A DNA stretch of 64,000 bases from Bacteroidota bacterium. Its GTDB lineage: Bacteria > Bacteroidota > Bacteroidia > Chitinophagales > Chitinophagaceae. Positions 32,433 to 42,335 of this stretch are shown piece after piece; positions within the stretch are counted from its first letter, which is position 1, and every line of letters begins with the position of its first letter. The notes beneath the pieces are model-generated. The model saw only the letters and a program-made list of their open reading frames with translations. It made no database searches and was not told where the DNA came from. The stretch spans positions 28,211-92,210 of the forward strand of contig JAEZGS010000015.1 in assembly GCA_023437225.1 (NCBI GenBank), written 5' to 3'. The position numbers and the translations under genes were made by a program.

Positions 32433-34502
32433 TCACAGTGCAAGTATGGCTGTTGCAGTAATCAGTACATTTCTTCCCGCCGATGCATTGTAATATCGAC
32501 CTGCTGCTGCATTGATATCGTATCCGGAAACATATTCTTCGTCGAATAAATTTTCAACAACACCACTGATATTGACCGACAATCTCCGGCTTACTTTCCT
32601 TTTAATTCCAACTTTTGCAGTGACCAGATCATAGGCATCTCCATGCACACTGTTTGCATCATTGAGATACATTTTATCGCTATGATAAAAAGTTATATTT
32701 GAATACAACCCAATGGATGTTTCCATGTCAATGCCTGCTGCCACTACATTCGGTGCAATACCAGGTAGTTTCTTGCCCGAAAGATTCTCATCTTCTTTGA
32801 CATAATCCTCATAAGTGAACTTGTTCAACGTATAGGCTGACCATCCGGTGAGAGCTCTTACAAAACCATAAGATCTTCGAATCATGCGGAATTCCAGTTC
32901 TGCTTCAACACCCAGTTGTTTTGTTTTACCTGCATTCTCAAAGTAATCGGCACCTGCCGAATCTCTTCTTTGTGCAATGGTGTTATTCAAATTGAAATAA
33001 TATCCTGCAATGTTTACAAATATTCGCCTTTCTGCCATAGATGCTTTCCATCCGATCTCATAATTGATTCCTGATTCCGCTTCTAGCCCTGTAGATATTT
33101 CACCCGTTGATGGAAGTATCTCTGCGGTAGTAGGTGGTGAGAATCCTCTTGATATGGTTGCATAAATATTATTGTTTGCACCAAACATTTTTTGAAGTGA
33201 TACACGTGGTGCCACTTCGTTTCGGTATGTTCTTGATTGTTTTGTTACCGGCAGTTCTGACAATCGGCGTATCGAGATCGTTGATTTATTCCAGCTCATG
33301 CCTGCGTCGAGCGACCACCCTCCGGGCGTGGAAACATTCCATTGGGTGAAAATAAAATACTGCAACTGGTCAGCCTCGTCTTCTGTTTGCAGTGATGACG
33401 GCCTGCCCGCATTGTTATCAGCAATGCGAATCGTCGAATTTCCCTGCTGCAACTCGGCACCCACCGACCATTTCCATTTCACCTGGGTTCCGCCATTCAT
33501 AGTGCTCACCAACCGGCCTCCACCATGCGGTTCATTCCTGATCTCATAATTGCGAATGGTGGGATTCACCACTTTTGAGTAGGCACCATAGACAGTGGAT
33601 GATATGTTCCAGTGTTCTGCAACCTGGTGGATGTAATTGATGCCGGCTATGAAAGAGCGAATGTTAAAGGCCGACAGGTTTGCTGCCGCAGAAGGGAACA
33701 TTCCGGCTGCCGGTCTTGCTGCGCGCCGATTTAAGGCATATTGTGTTTCATTAAGTGCTCCCGGCGTTTGGTAGTAGAGATCGCCATACATAAAGTGTGT
33801 ATTGAGCTTACCTGCCCGGCCGGCTTTTGCCGAAGCATCCCATGTAAATACCTTACGATCACTATTTGTGTGCTCACGATAGCCATCCGAACGAAGCTGT
33901 TGATAGGATAACTGGTGTTGCATGCTGCTGTCGCCCAGCCTGGCTTTAAGCTGGTAATGAATTGTATTGAATGAACCTGCGCTAATATCGGCCCTTACAT
34001 GATTGGCTGATGAAGTAGTGGTCTCCATAAGAACAACACCACCGGTTCCAGCACCGTACATACTGCTTGCCGGTCCCTTCCAGATCTCCACATTATTGAT
34101 ACTATAAAATCCAATCATACTTAGATAAGTGTTGCCTCCCGGATCGGTATAAGGAACATCGTTATAGTATACTTTCACATTGCGCACACCAAAAGGAGAA
34201 CGCAGGCTGCTGCCACGAATATTCAGACGATAACTTCCAGGTGATCGCTCTTCCAGCCTTGTACCCGCCTGCGCGTTAAATACTGGCGCGATACTTATGT
34301 TTGGGAAACGATTGATCTGCCGTACACTGATAGTGCTAACAGAAGCGGGAACTTCGATCATCCTCCGATTTTGAGCAAAACCTTTTACCACTACTTCCTG
34401 CAGTACGGTTGCAGAGTCATTCAATGATGACTCATCCTGTGCATTTATAGATAGGAAACTTAGCACCATAATCGCTGATAAAGCCCAATGCCTGTAAATC
34501 AT
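32433..34502 (-). CDS. TonB-dependent outer-membrane receptor, substrate unknown
   Basis: A 689-residue receptor. It has a signal peptide ending at SINAQ, a TonB box region (VLQEVVVKGFAQNRR), plug sequence (LNIRGSSLRSPFGVRNVKVY, VEIWKGPASSMYGAGTGGVV) and a C-terminal barrel. The plug resembles FecA/siderophore-type receptors rather than SusC, and there is no partner SusD. The substrate cannot be read; iron chelates are a guess. The region divergent to the permease (34503-34569) must hold both promoters. Confidence 0.85.
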   Translation of the reverse strand: MIYRHWALSAIMVLSFLSINAQDESSLNDSATVLQEVVVKGFAQNRRMIEVPASVSTISVRQINRFPNISIAPVFNAQAGTRLEERSPGSYRLNIRGSSLRSPFGVRNVKVYYNDVPYTDPGGNTYLSMIGFYSINNVEIWKGPASSMYGAGTGGVVLMETTTSSANHVRADISAGSFNTIHYQLKARLGDSSMQHQLSYQQLRSDGYREHTNSDRKVFTWDASAKAGRAGKLNTHFMYGDLYYQTPGALNETQYALNRRAARPAAGMFPSAAANLSAFNIRSFIAGINYIHQVAEHWNISSTVYGAYSKVVNPTIRNYEIRNEPHGGGRLVSTMNGGTQVKWKWSVGAELQQGNSTIRIADNNAGRPSSLQTEDEADQLQYFIFTQWNVSTPGGWSLDAGMSWNKSTISIRRLSELPVTKQSRTYRNEVAPRVSLQKMFGANNNIYATISRGFSPPTTAEILPSTGEISTGLEAESGINYEIGWKASMAERRIFVNIAGYYFNLNNTIAQRRDSAGADYFENAGKTKQLGVEAELEFRMIRRSYGFVRALTGWSAYTLNKFTYEDYVKEDENLSGKKLPGIAPNVVAAGIDMETSIGLYSNITFYHSDKMYLNDANSVHGDAYDLVTAKVGIKRKVSRRLSVNISGVVENLFDEEYVSGYDINAAAGRYYNASAGRNVLITATAILAL

Positions 34503-34569
34503 GTTGATGGTAACTGGTTTGATCGTTAATAGGCTAAAGGTAAAGCCAATTATTCTTTATCTTTCGTCG

Positions 34570-35922
34570 ATGAAGTCAACGAAGCTGAGCCAGTTTGATG
34601 TAACCATGATAGTCGTCAGCCTGGTAATCGGAATGGGAATATTCCGTACCCCCGTAAACGTTGCTGCAACTTCTACTTCTGTAGGAATGTTTTTTCTTGC
34701 CTGGGTAATCGGTGGGATTGTGGCATTGTGTGGAGCTCTGACCTATGCAGAGATCGGTTCACGTTTTCCAGTGACGGGTGGTTATTATAAGATATTTTCA
34801 CATTGCTATCATCCTTCTATCGCCTTTTCCATCAATTGCATCATCCTTGTGTCCAACGCCGCTTCGCTTGCGGGCGTATCATTGATTGGTGCCGAATACA
34901 TCAGCAACGTTTTCTTTCCGGATGCTGCAAACAAGAACACCATCAAACTGATCATCTCTTCGGTGGCGTTGATACTTTTTTACGGGGTGAATCTGCTCGG
35001 GCTTAAAATGAGCGCCCGAATACAAAACATTCTTACGGTCATAAAGATCGGATTGATACTATTGCTTATCGGCGCAATCTTCACTGTTGACACATCGGCC
35101 AGTCAGTCTGCAATTGTCCCCGCACCATCCGGAGAACATGGCATCGCCGATTTCCTTAAGGCTCTGGGTGCATGTCTTGTTGCGGTAAGTTTTACTTATG
35201 GCGGTTACCAACAGGTGATCAATTTTGGAGGTGAGATCAAAGATGCACCCAGCAAAATGCCCGGCGCAATTTTCATGGGAATTGGCATCGTTATGTTATC
35301 GTACCTGGCTATTAATTATGCTTATTATACTGTTATTGGATATGAGCAATTGAAAGAAAGCGAATCCATTGCAGCAATACTTGCTGCTGCCATATTCGGA
35401 TCAAAGGGTTTCAGCATACTTTCAATCCTTCTCTTTCTTTCGGTAATGGCCTATGTAAATGTTTCTTTACTGAGTAATCCTCGTGTGATGTATGCGATGA
35501 GCGAAGAAGGAGTGCTGCCGGCAGTGTTCCAGCGAAAAACAAAAAGCACACAGGTAATGATCACTTCGCTGACAGTGTTTGCATCTTTGTGCATCATTAC
35601 ACTTTTTTATGCGAAGACTTTCGATGAAATATTAAGTCATACCATTTTTCTCGACAGCATAGGAATGGCCACATCAGGCGCAACGATCTTCATTTTAAGA
35701 AGAAGAATGACCAAATTAGATGATAAGAATGTATACCGAATGAAACTCTATCCGCTTATGCCGCTGGTGTTTATTCTAACCTATACGTTCATTGCCATAA
35801 GCATCGCCATTACTACACCGCGTGCAGCAATGGTAAGTGCGCTGATTTTTGCCGGGTTCTTTATTCTGTACTACCTCATGACCCGGTTCTCAACTAACAA
35901 AAAAAACCTGCCAGATGAATGA
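34570..35922 (+). CDS. APC family amino-acid permease
   Basis: A 450-residue protein with twelve transmembrane segments. The first helix motif VVSLVIGMGIFRTP and GALTYAEIGSRFP are typical of the amino-acid/polyamine/organocation superfamily. The start is placed at 34570 (MKSTKLSQFD); the frame is open back to 34501 but would overlap the divergent receptor gene. It overlaps the PLP-enzyme gene by eight bases, suggesting uptake and catabolism of a shared sulfur amino acid. Confidence 0.87.
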   Translation: MKSTKLSQFDVTMIVVSLVIGMGIFRTPVNVAATSTSVGMFFLAWVIGGIVALCGALTYAEIGSRFPVTGGYYKIFSHCYHPSIAFSINCIILVSNAASLAGVSLIGAEYISNVFFPDAANKNTIKLIISSVALILFYGVNLLGLKMSARIQNILTVIKIGLILLLIGAIFTVDTSASQSAIVPAPSGEHGIADFLKALGACLVAVSFTYGGYQQVINFGGEIKDAPSKMPGAIFMGIGIVMLSYLAINYAYYTVIGYEQLKESESIAAILAAAIFGSKGFSILSILLFLSVMAYVNVSLLSNPRVMYAMSEEGVLPAVFQRKTKSTQVMITSLTVFASLCIITLFYAKTFDEILSHTIFLDSIGMATSGATIFILRRRMTKLDDKNVYRMKLYPLMPLVFILTYTFIAISIAITTPRAAMVSALIFAGFFILYYLMTRFSTNKKNLPDE

Positions 35923-37105
35923 TCCTTATTTCGATTCAGATCAATTGTCCTACATACTTAATGAACTCGGTGAAAACCGTGAACAATATTTCCGCGCGGT
36001 ATCGCCCCCAATAGTTCAAACAAGCAACTTTGCCTTCCGCAAGGTTGAAGATCTGTACAAAGTGTTCCAGGATGAATTCAGCGATCACATCTATTCCCGC
36101 GGCATTAATCCCACAGTGGATATCCTGCGAAAAAAACTTGCTGCCCTCGACAATGCAGAAGATGCACTGGTTTTTAATAGTGGGGCATCAGCAATTTTTG
36201 CTTCTGTGTTTGCAAATGTGAAATCGGGTGATCACATTTTATCAGTAAACGATCCGTATACATGGGCAAGAAAGATGTTTAATGATGTATTGCCCCGCTT
36301 CAATATTTCTACAACATATGTTGATGGGTCATCTGTATCCAATTTTGAAAGTGCGCTACAAGAGAACACTTCTGTTATCTATCTCGAGTCACCCAATTCC
36401 TGGGAATTTGGATTGCAGGACCTTGAGGCAATTGCATCGATGGCAAAAGCAAGAAACATTACAACTATCTGCGACAACAGTTTCTGCACTCCGTTGTATC
36501 AAAGGCCCATCGATATGGGCATAGACCTGGTGTTGCAATCGGCAACGAAATACATTGGTGGACACAGCGACGTGGTTGCAGGTGTGCTTTGCGGTTCTCA
36601 TCAGCGCATTAAAAAAATCTTCGAATCAGAATACCTTAATATGGGTAATGGCATCAGTCCATTCAATGCATGGTTATTGATCCGCGGATTAAGGACATTA
36701 CCCGTCCGGTTGAAACAGGTGGATGAAACCACTCGCAATATGATCGGATTCCTTAAAGAGCAACCAGAAATTGAATCGGTTATATTTCCTCTTGATCCTT
36801 CATTCCCACAATATGAACTTGCAAAAAAACAAATGCGCGGTGCATGCGGACTGGTAACGATTGTATTAAAAGCCGATCAGCATGAGCATGTGGTGCGTTT
36901 TGTAGAATCATTGAAACACATACTTATGGCGGTAAGTTGGGGAGGCTATGAAAGCCTTGCTATGCCTTATTGTGCAGGCATTGATCCTGTTTCTTTTGAT
37001 GCTGCAAATGAACGACACCGGATGGTCCGATTCTACTTCGGGCTTGAAGATGCAGACTATCTGAAGCGCGACATAAGGCAGGCGCTTAATCAATTAAATT
37101 TTTGA
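35915..37105 (+). CDS. Cys/Met-metabolism PLP-dependent lyase (cystathionine gamma-synthase/lyase family)
   Basis: A 396-residue fold-type I PLP enzyme. The Schiff-base lysine is K212 in QSATKYIGGHSD, the cofactor Asp is D187 in ICDNSF, and IYSRGINPTVDILRKKLA is the family's N-terminal signature. Members include cystathionine beta- and gamma-lyase and methionine gamma-lyase; which reaction applies cannot be decided from sequence. Translational overlap with an amino-acid permease favours a catabolic lyase. Confidence 0.85.
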   Translation: MNDPYFDSDQLSYILNELGENREQYFRAVSPPIVQTSNFAFRKVEDLYKVFQDEFSDHIYSRGINPTVDILRKKLAALDNAEDALVFNSGASAIFASVFANVKSGDHILSVNDPYTWARKMFNDVLPRFNISTTYVDGSSVSNFESALQENTSVIYLESPNSWEFGLQDLEAIASMAKARNITTICDNSFCTPLYQRPIDMGIDLVLQSATKYIGGHSDVVAGVLCGSHQRIKKIFESEYLNMGNGISPFNAWLLIRGLRTLPVRLKQVDETTRNMIGFLKEQPEIESVIFPLDPSFPQYELAKKQMRGACGLVTIVLKADQHEHVVRFVESLKHILMAVSWGGYESLAMPYCAGIDPVSFDAANERHRMVRFYFGLEDADYLKRDIRQALNQLNF

Positions 37106-37157
37106 TATCAAACCTAACCGCTTATCAAAAAAGCAATATATCGCTGTACTTTAGGTT

Positions 37158-37165
37158 TATTTTTG
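37158..37165 (+). promoter_or_regulatory. Candidate -7 box of tolC-like gene
   Basis: TATTTTTG fits the Bacteroidota -7 consensus TAnnTTTG and lies 4 to 10 bases before the candidate starts at 37170/37176, implying a very short or absent leader. No clear -33 TTTG is seen. Confidence 0.3.
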
Positions 37166-37169
37166 TTCT

Positions 37170-38618
37170 ATGTACATGAGAAACTCCCTTTCCCTTATCC
37201 TGGGTTGCCTGTTGATGTTAAGCTCCCGCAGCCAGGAAAAATGGGGTCTACGCCAGGCAGTGGAATATGCACTTGCCAATAATATTTCTGTAAAGCAGGC
37301 CGATGTTCAGGCGCGCGTTGCTGCATTGAATCTTTACCAGAGCAGGATGTTTCAATTGCCATCAGTAAGCGTTTCCGGCAACACGGGTGTTTACAGTGGA
37401 CGCACAATTGATCCTACAACGAACCAGTTTACCACGCAGCAGATTGTGTCTTCACAATTTGGTTTGAATGCAGGTTTGAACGTCTTCAACTTTTTTAGTA
37501 CCAGGAATAACATCGCCGGATCAAGACTTGATCTGCAGGCAGCGGAAGCAAATGTTGAGAAGATAAAGAACGATGTTGCGCTGAATGTTGCCACCGCATA
37601 CCTCCAGGTATTAGTTTCGTTTGAGCAGGCTAATATCGCTCGTGTAGCAGTAGAACAATCTTCAAGCAACCTCGACAATACGCGAAAGCGCGTAGAAGCT
37701 GGTGCGCTGCCGGAATTAAACCAGGCAGAACTTGAAGCACAACTGGCGCGCGACAGCACAACGTTAATTGCGCAGGAAGCTGCGGTGCGTACGAACCTTC
37801 TGTTCTTAAAAGCGTTATTAAATCTCGATGCTGCTGCGCCATTTGATGTTGCAACTCCTCCACTTGATCAGATCCCCGTTCAGTCACTTGCTGAGCTGGA
37901 TCCAGCGAACGTTTATCAGTTGGCACTTAACAATCTTCCCCAGCAAAAAGTGCTCAACCTCAGAATTGAGGCTGCACGTAAGTTTGTAGATGCTGCCAGG
38001 GGCCAGATGTATCCTTCACTGTCAGTGTTCGCAGGACTGGGTAGTCAGTATTCAAATAACAAGCAGGTAAATTTTGGTGATCCGGTTTATTCAAATCAAT
38101 ATATACCAACAGAGAATAAGATAACCGTTAATAATGTGGATTATCCGGTGTTGACTCGTGCATTTACAGTTCCAACAAATATTTACACCGATCCTTTTGG
38201 ATTGCAGATAAGTGACAACTTTCGTCAGAACATCGGCGTGCAATTAAACATTCCTTTGTTCAACAACGGACAGGCACGAACACAGTGGAGAAGAAGCCAG
38301 TTAAATGTTTCAACACTTGAATTGCAGAGAGACCAGGATCTGCTGACATTGAAGCAGGATATCTATACTGCATATAACGACGCCGTATCGGCAGTGCAGA
38401 GATATAATGCCGGAAAGAAAGCTGTGGCTACTGCAGAGAAAGCTTATAATTTTGCATCAAAGCGGTATGAACTGGGATTGTTATCGACGATCGATCTGAT
38501 CACCAACCAGAACAATCTGAATCGTGCACGCGTTGAGCTGACACAGGCCCAGGTAGACTATATTTTCAGATTGAAGCTATTAGAATTTTATAAAGGACAG
38601 GGCATAAGACTTCAGTAA
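37170..38618 (+). CDS. TolC family outer-membrane efflux protein
   Basis: A 482-residue protein with signal peptide (MRNSLSLILGCLLMLSSRSQ), then the two OEP repeats of TolC-type channels with long coiled-coil helices (LNVATAYLQVLVSFEQANIA; VASKRYELGLLSTID-type motif, here FASKRYELGLLSTID). It forms a trimeric outer-membrane exit duct. The periplasmic adaptor gene follows 44 bases later. No inner-membrane pump gene is in this operon. The start could be two codons downstream at 37176. Confidence 0.9.
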   Translation: MYMRNSLSLILGCLLMLSSRSQEKWGLRQAVEYALANNISVKQADVQARVAALNLYQSRMFQLPSVSVSGNTGVYSGRTIDPTTNQFTTQQIVSSQFGLNAGLNVFNFFSTRNNIAGSRLDLQAAEANVEKIKNDVALNVATAYLQVLVSFEQANIARVAVEQSSSNLDNTRKRVEAGALPELNQAELEAQLARDSTTLIAQEAAVRTNLLFLKALLNLDAAAPFDVATPPLDQIPVQSLAELDPANVYQLALNNLPQQKVLNLRIEAARKFVDAARGQMYPSLSVFAGLGSQYSNNKQVNFGDPVYSNQYIPTENKITVNNVDYPVLTRAFTVPTNIYTDPFGLQISDNFRQNIGVQLNIPLFNNGQARTQWRRSQLNVSTLELQRDQDLLTLKQDIYTAYNDAVSAVQRYNAGKKAVATAEKAYNFASKRYELGLLSTIDLITNQNNLNRARVELTQAQVDYIFRLKLLEFYKGQGIRLQ

Positions 38619-38662
38619 CCGCGATACAAATTTTTTGAATACACATTAAACAACCCCTTCAC

Positions 38663-40033
38663 ATGAAGAAGAAAAGAATATATTGGATCGTAGGCATATT
38701 ATTAGTGCTGATCATTGGTCTTATGGCGCTGAAAAAAAGCGGTGTCATTGGAAAGGAAGAAGGCGTGAAAGTGGCTACAGAACGCGTTTCCCGCCGAACA
38801 ATCATTGAAACAGTAAATGCCAGCGGTAAGGTTTATCCCGAAATTGAAGTTAAGGTGAGTCCTGACGTGTCAGGCGAGATTGTTGAGCTTACCGTTCTCG
38901 AAGGAGACAGTGTTAAGCGCGGACAAGTGCTTGCACGTATTTACGGTGACATCTATACAACACAGCGCGAGCAGGCTGCAGCAGTAGTTAATCAGCAACA
39001 GGCGGCCGTTGAAAACAGCCGGGCTCAGCTTGCAAGTCTTAAGTCCTCGCTAGATCTTGCCCAAAAGACTTTCGATCGCCAAAAGAAACTTCTCGATGAA
39101 AAAGTTATTTCCCGTGCAGAATTTGAACAGGCTGAAAACAGTCTTGCTGCTGCGCAGGCTAACTATAACGCCGCGCTGCAAGGCATACGCAGCGGACAGG
39201 CAGGTGTTGCAAGTGCATCAGCAAGTCTGGATCGTGCAAGCAAGGATCTTAGTCGCACAGTAGTAGTAGCTCCGATGGATGGAGTGGTTTCCCTGTTGAA
39301 CGTTAAGAAAGGGGAACGTGTTGTTGGTAACTCGATGATGGCAGGTACGGAAATGATGCGTATTGCAGACATGAGTAAGATAGAGGTGCGAGTTGACGTG
39401 GGCGAGAATGATATCCCTAAAGTACATCTTGGTGATTCCGCTGTTGTAGAAGTGGATGCATATACCGGTCGTAAATTCAAAGGTATTGTCACACAGATAG
39501 CAAGCAGCAGCGTTGCAACCGGTACACAGGCCGCAGGTTCAACAAATGATGTAACGAATTATAAAGTATACATCCGCTTATTACCATCATCTTATTCGGA
39601 TCTCATCGATCCGGCAAGGCCAAAAAGTTTTCCATTCCGTCCGGGAATGACGGCAAGTGCCGATATCCAGACAAGGACGCGCAGCAATGTTCTGGCCGTT
39701 GAGATCAATGCGGTTACTACAAGAGAAAAAGGAAGTGATAAGGTGGTAACTAAAGAGGAGAACAATGAACCAGGCATGGCAGAGGAAGAGGAAAACACTT
39801 CAGCATCGGCAGACCTGGATGAAGTTGCATTCATCATTAAGCCCGATGGCTCTGTAAAGAAAGCCGTTGTAACCACAGGCATCCAGGATATAAATTTCAT
39901 AGAAGTTACATCCGGTTTGAAGGAAGGAGATACAGTAGTTGTAGCGCCTTATAATGTTGTAAGCAAAAGCCTGAAAGAAGGAATGAAAGTTCAGGTGGTT
40001 CAAAAGGACAAGCTGTTTGAGGCGAAGAAATAG
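38663..40033 (+). CDS. HlyD/RND-type periplasmic adaptor (membrane fusion protein)
   Basis: A 456-residue protein with an N-terminal transmembrane anchor (residues 6-22) and a lipoyl/barrel-sandwich domain split by a long helical hairpin (residues ~95-190). A beta-barrel follows (GTQAAGSTNDVTNYKVYIRL) and a membrane-proximal domain. Such adaptors bridge an inner-membrane ABC (MacB-like) or RND pump to TolC. An acidic insert (EENNEPGMAEEEENTSAS) lies near residue 370. The cognate pump must lie elsewhere, since gpsA follows. Confidence 0.88.
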   Translation: MKKKRIYWIVGILLVLIIGLMALKKSGVIGKEEGVKVATERVSRRTIIETVNASGKVYPEIEVKVSPDVSGEIVELTVLEGDSVKRGQVLARIYGDIYTTQREQAAAVVNQQQAAVENSRAQLASLKSSLDLAQKTFDRQKKLLDEKVISRAEFEQAENSLAAAQANYNAALQGIRSGQAGVASASASLDRASKDLSRTVVVAPMDGVVSLLNVKKGERVVGNSMMAGTEMMRIADMSKIEVRVDVGENDIPKVHLGDSAVVEVDAYTGRKFKGIVTQIASSSVATGTQAAGSTNDVTNYKVYIRLLPSSYSDLIDPARPKSFPFRPGMTASADIQTRTRSNVLAVEINAVTTREKGSDKVVTKEENNEPGMAEEEENTSASADLDEVAFIIKPDGSVKKAVVTTGIQDINFIEVTSGLKEGDTVVVAPYNVVSKSLKEGMKVQVVQKDKLFEAKK

Positions 40034-40077
40034 CAGATAACTTAGTTTCTGTACTTTTGGACGCAAAGAGCGGCAAC

Positions 40078-41115
40078 ATGCGATTTGGAATTATCGGAAG
40101 TGGTAGCTGGGCTACCGCATTGGCAAAGATCCTTACAGACAATAAGTTATTTATACACTGGCTCGTTCGCACGGAAGAGATGGCGGCACACATGCGGAGC
40201 CGCCATCACAATCCGAATTACTTAAGCTCCGCTTATTTTGACAATTCCCTTTTGTCTCTCTCAACGGATATCAATGAAGTTGTTGAGAATTCTGATCATA
40301 TCATTGTTGCAGTTCCGTCTGCCTATTTGAAAGACACACTAGAGCCGTTGCGCCGTGACGCATTGAAGGGTAGGAAAGTGATATCTGCGGTTAAAGGAAT
40401 GCTACCGGAAAATAATCTATTATTGAACGATCACCTGGCATTTGAATTTGATTTTGATCTGCACGATTATGTTACGATCATGGGTCCTTGTCATGCAGAA
40501 GAAGTGTCATCTGAAAAACTTTCCTATCTGACTTTCTCGGCCCATGACATTGAACTTGCGCGAAAAATTGCCTTGAGCTTCTCTAATGAATACATCAATA
40601 CCATTGTCAACAACGATGTGATCGGAGTGCAATACGCCGCCATACTTAAGAATATCTATGCACTTGCCGCAGGGATAGCTCACGGTCTTGATTATGGAGA
40701 TAATTTTCTTAGTGTGCTTATCGCTAATTGTGCCGATGAGATGGCGGGCTTTCTAAGAAAAGTTGGTATTCCGAATATTGAAGTAGGAAGACACGATGGA
40801 GAAGATGTAATAACCCATCAGCGAAATCCAAATTATGCCGCGTCAGTTTATCTGGGTGATCTCCTCGTTACCTGTTACTCACTATTCAGCCGGAATCGCA
40901 CATTTGGTAATATGATCGGGAAAGGATATTCGGTTCGCTCAACAATGCTTGAAATGAACATGGTGGCAGAAGGTTACTATGCAAGCAAGTGCATCAATGC
41001 ACTAAATACAACATTGAAGGCCGAAATGCCGATTGCAACTGCAGTCTACAACATCTTATGGAACAATGTTAAACCGGCAGTGGCTTTCAGACAGGTGGAA
41101 GAATGCCTCATTTAG
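40078..41115 (+). CDS. gpsA: NAD(P)-dependent glycerol-3-phosphate dehydrogenase
   Basis: A 345-residue enzyme making sn-glycerol 3-phosphate for phospholipids. The Rossmann motif GIIGSGSWATALAKIL opens the protein. MGPCHAEEV and the catalytic-lysine segment AILKNIYALAAGIAHGLDYG are characteristic. The start at 40078 (MRFGIIG) is preferred over an in-frame ATG seven codons earlier. A TACTTTTG -7-like box lies 19 bases upstream, so it may have its own promoter apart from the efflux genes. It is convergent with hemW. Confidence 0.93.
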   Translation: MRFGIIGSGSWATALAKILTDNKLFIHWLVRTEEMAAHMRSRHHNPNYLSSAYFDNSLLSLSTDINEVVENSDHIIVAVPSAYLKDTLEPLRRDALKGRKVISAVKGMLPENNLLLNDHLAFEFDFDLHDYVTIMGPCHAEEVSSEKLSYLTFSAHDIELARKIALSFSNEYINTIVNNDVIGVQYAAILKNIYALAAGIAHGLDYGDNFLSVLIANCADEMAGFLRKVGIPNIEVGRHDGEDVITHQRNPNYAASVYLGDLLVTCYSLFSRNRTFGNMIGKGYSVRSTMLEMNMVAEGYYASKCINALNTTLKAEMPIATAVYNILWNNVKPAVAFRQVEECLI

Positions 41116-41124
41116 TTAGAGAAG

Positions 41125-42264
41125 TCAGCCATCCCGTTTTTCAAGGAACAGGTCCGACGCAATGCCATCGGCAAAAAACCTTCCTTCATTCGTAAGCACC
41201 AATCTTTGATCGATCTGTTGCAGTCGGCCGATAGCTATGTGTTTTGATGATTGCGAAAGAATATAAGCGATGTTTTCGGATCCGAATTCGCTGCTGAATC
41301 GATTTAGATCAAGCCCTTCAACGGTCCTCAGTGATGTCATGATGTATTCATTCGCGCGGTCTCGCAGACTAAGTATCTCCGTATCATGCGAAATAGCACC
41401 TGAGTTTAGGGATTTGATATATAGTGCATTATTAGAAACGTTCCATTGACGGCGATAGCCATCGAAAGAATGGGCCGAAGGTCCAAGTCCCAGGTAATGT
41501 GCTCCGCTCCAGTAGGAACTGTTATGCCTGCTTCTGAAAAGGGGCTTCGCGAAGTTTGATATCTCATAATGTTCATAACCCTCACTGGCTGCCGCTTCCA
41601 TCAGCATGGCAAAGTGCCTTGCCTGCTTGTCGGGGTCAATATCTTCGCGTTGGTTTTTTCGGATCAATACATCGAGCGCTGTCTTAGGTTCGACCGTCAG
41701 AGCGTAACACGACAAATGTTGAACATTATATTCGAATGCAGTCTTCATATTGGCAAGCCACTTCTCATCTGTAAGACTGGGCGTTCCATAGATGAGATCG
41801 ATTGTCAGGTTATTGATTCCGTTTTCTTGCGCAATGCGGATGCATTGTAATGCCTGTTCTGCATTGTGCGCCCGGTTCATCCACACCAGGTCTTCTTCGA
41901 AGAACGATTGAATTCCGATACTCAGTCTATTCACACCAAGTGATTGCCACATTAACACCTTGTCTGCTGTGATATCATCCGGGTTCGCTTCAAGAGTTAT
42001 TTCGGCCACCTCACTCAAATCAAATACTTCACTGAGTTTATGCATGATAGCTGTTAGTTCTGCTGACTCCAGTAGGGAAGGAGTACCACCGCCAAAATAT
42101 ACCGTTTCAACAACCCCATCCTGAAAGAACCCTTTTCGCATTTCGATCTCCTTCAATAAAGCATCAAGAAATTCGTTCTTTGTCTGCAAAGAAGTGGAAA
42201 AGTGAAAATTGCAGTAGTGACAGGCTTTCCTGCAGTAGGGGATATGGATGTAAATGCCTGCCAT
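41125..42264 (-). CDS. hemW: Radical SAM heme chaperone HemW
   Basis: A 379-residue protein beginning AGIYIHIPYCRKACHYCNF, the HemW-type radical SAM cluster motif, followed by VYFGGGTPSLLE and LSIGIQSFFEEDL. HemW inserts heme into respiratory proteins and lacks the extra motifs needed for coproporphyrinogen dehydrogenase activity. The ATG at 42264 is preferred over a TTG two codons upstream. Distinguishing HemW from HemN relies on overall length and N-terminus. Confidence 0.9.
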   Translation of the reverse strand: MAGIYIHIPYCRKACHYCNFHFSTSLQTKNEFLDALLKEIEMRKGFFQDGVVETVYFGGGTPSLLESAELTAIMHKLSEVFDLSEVAEITLEANPDDITADKVLMWQSLGVNRLSIGIQSFFEEDLVWMNRAHNAEQALQCIRIAQENGINNLTIDLIYGTPSLTDEKWLANMKTAFEYNVQHLSCYALTVEPKTALDVLIRKNQREDIDPDKQARHFAMLMEAAASEGYEHYEISNFAKPLFRSRHNSSYWSGAHYLGLGPSAHSFDGYRRQWNVSNNALYIKSLNSGAISHDTEILSLRDRANEYIMTSLRTVEGLDLNRFSSEFGSENIAYILSQSSKHIAIGRLQQIDQRLVLTNEGRFFADGIASDLFLEKRDG

Positions 42265-42335
42265 GATCAATTAATTGTCTCCGTTTCGCCAGCCCTCGAT
42301 AATTTTACAGCAACCCGACCAATATCAACGGAAGC

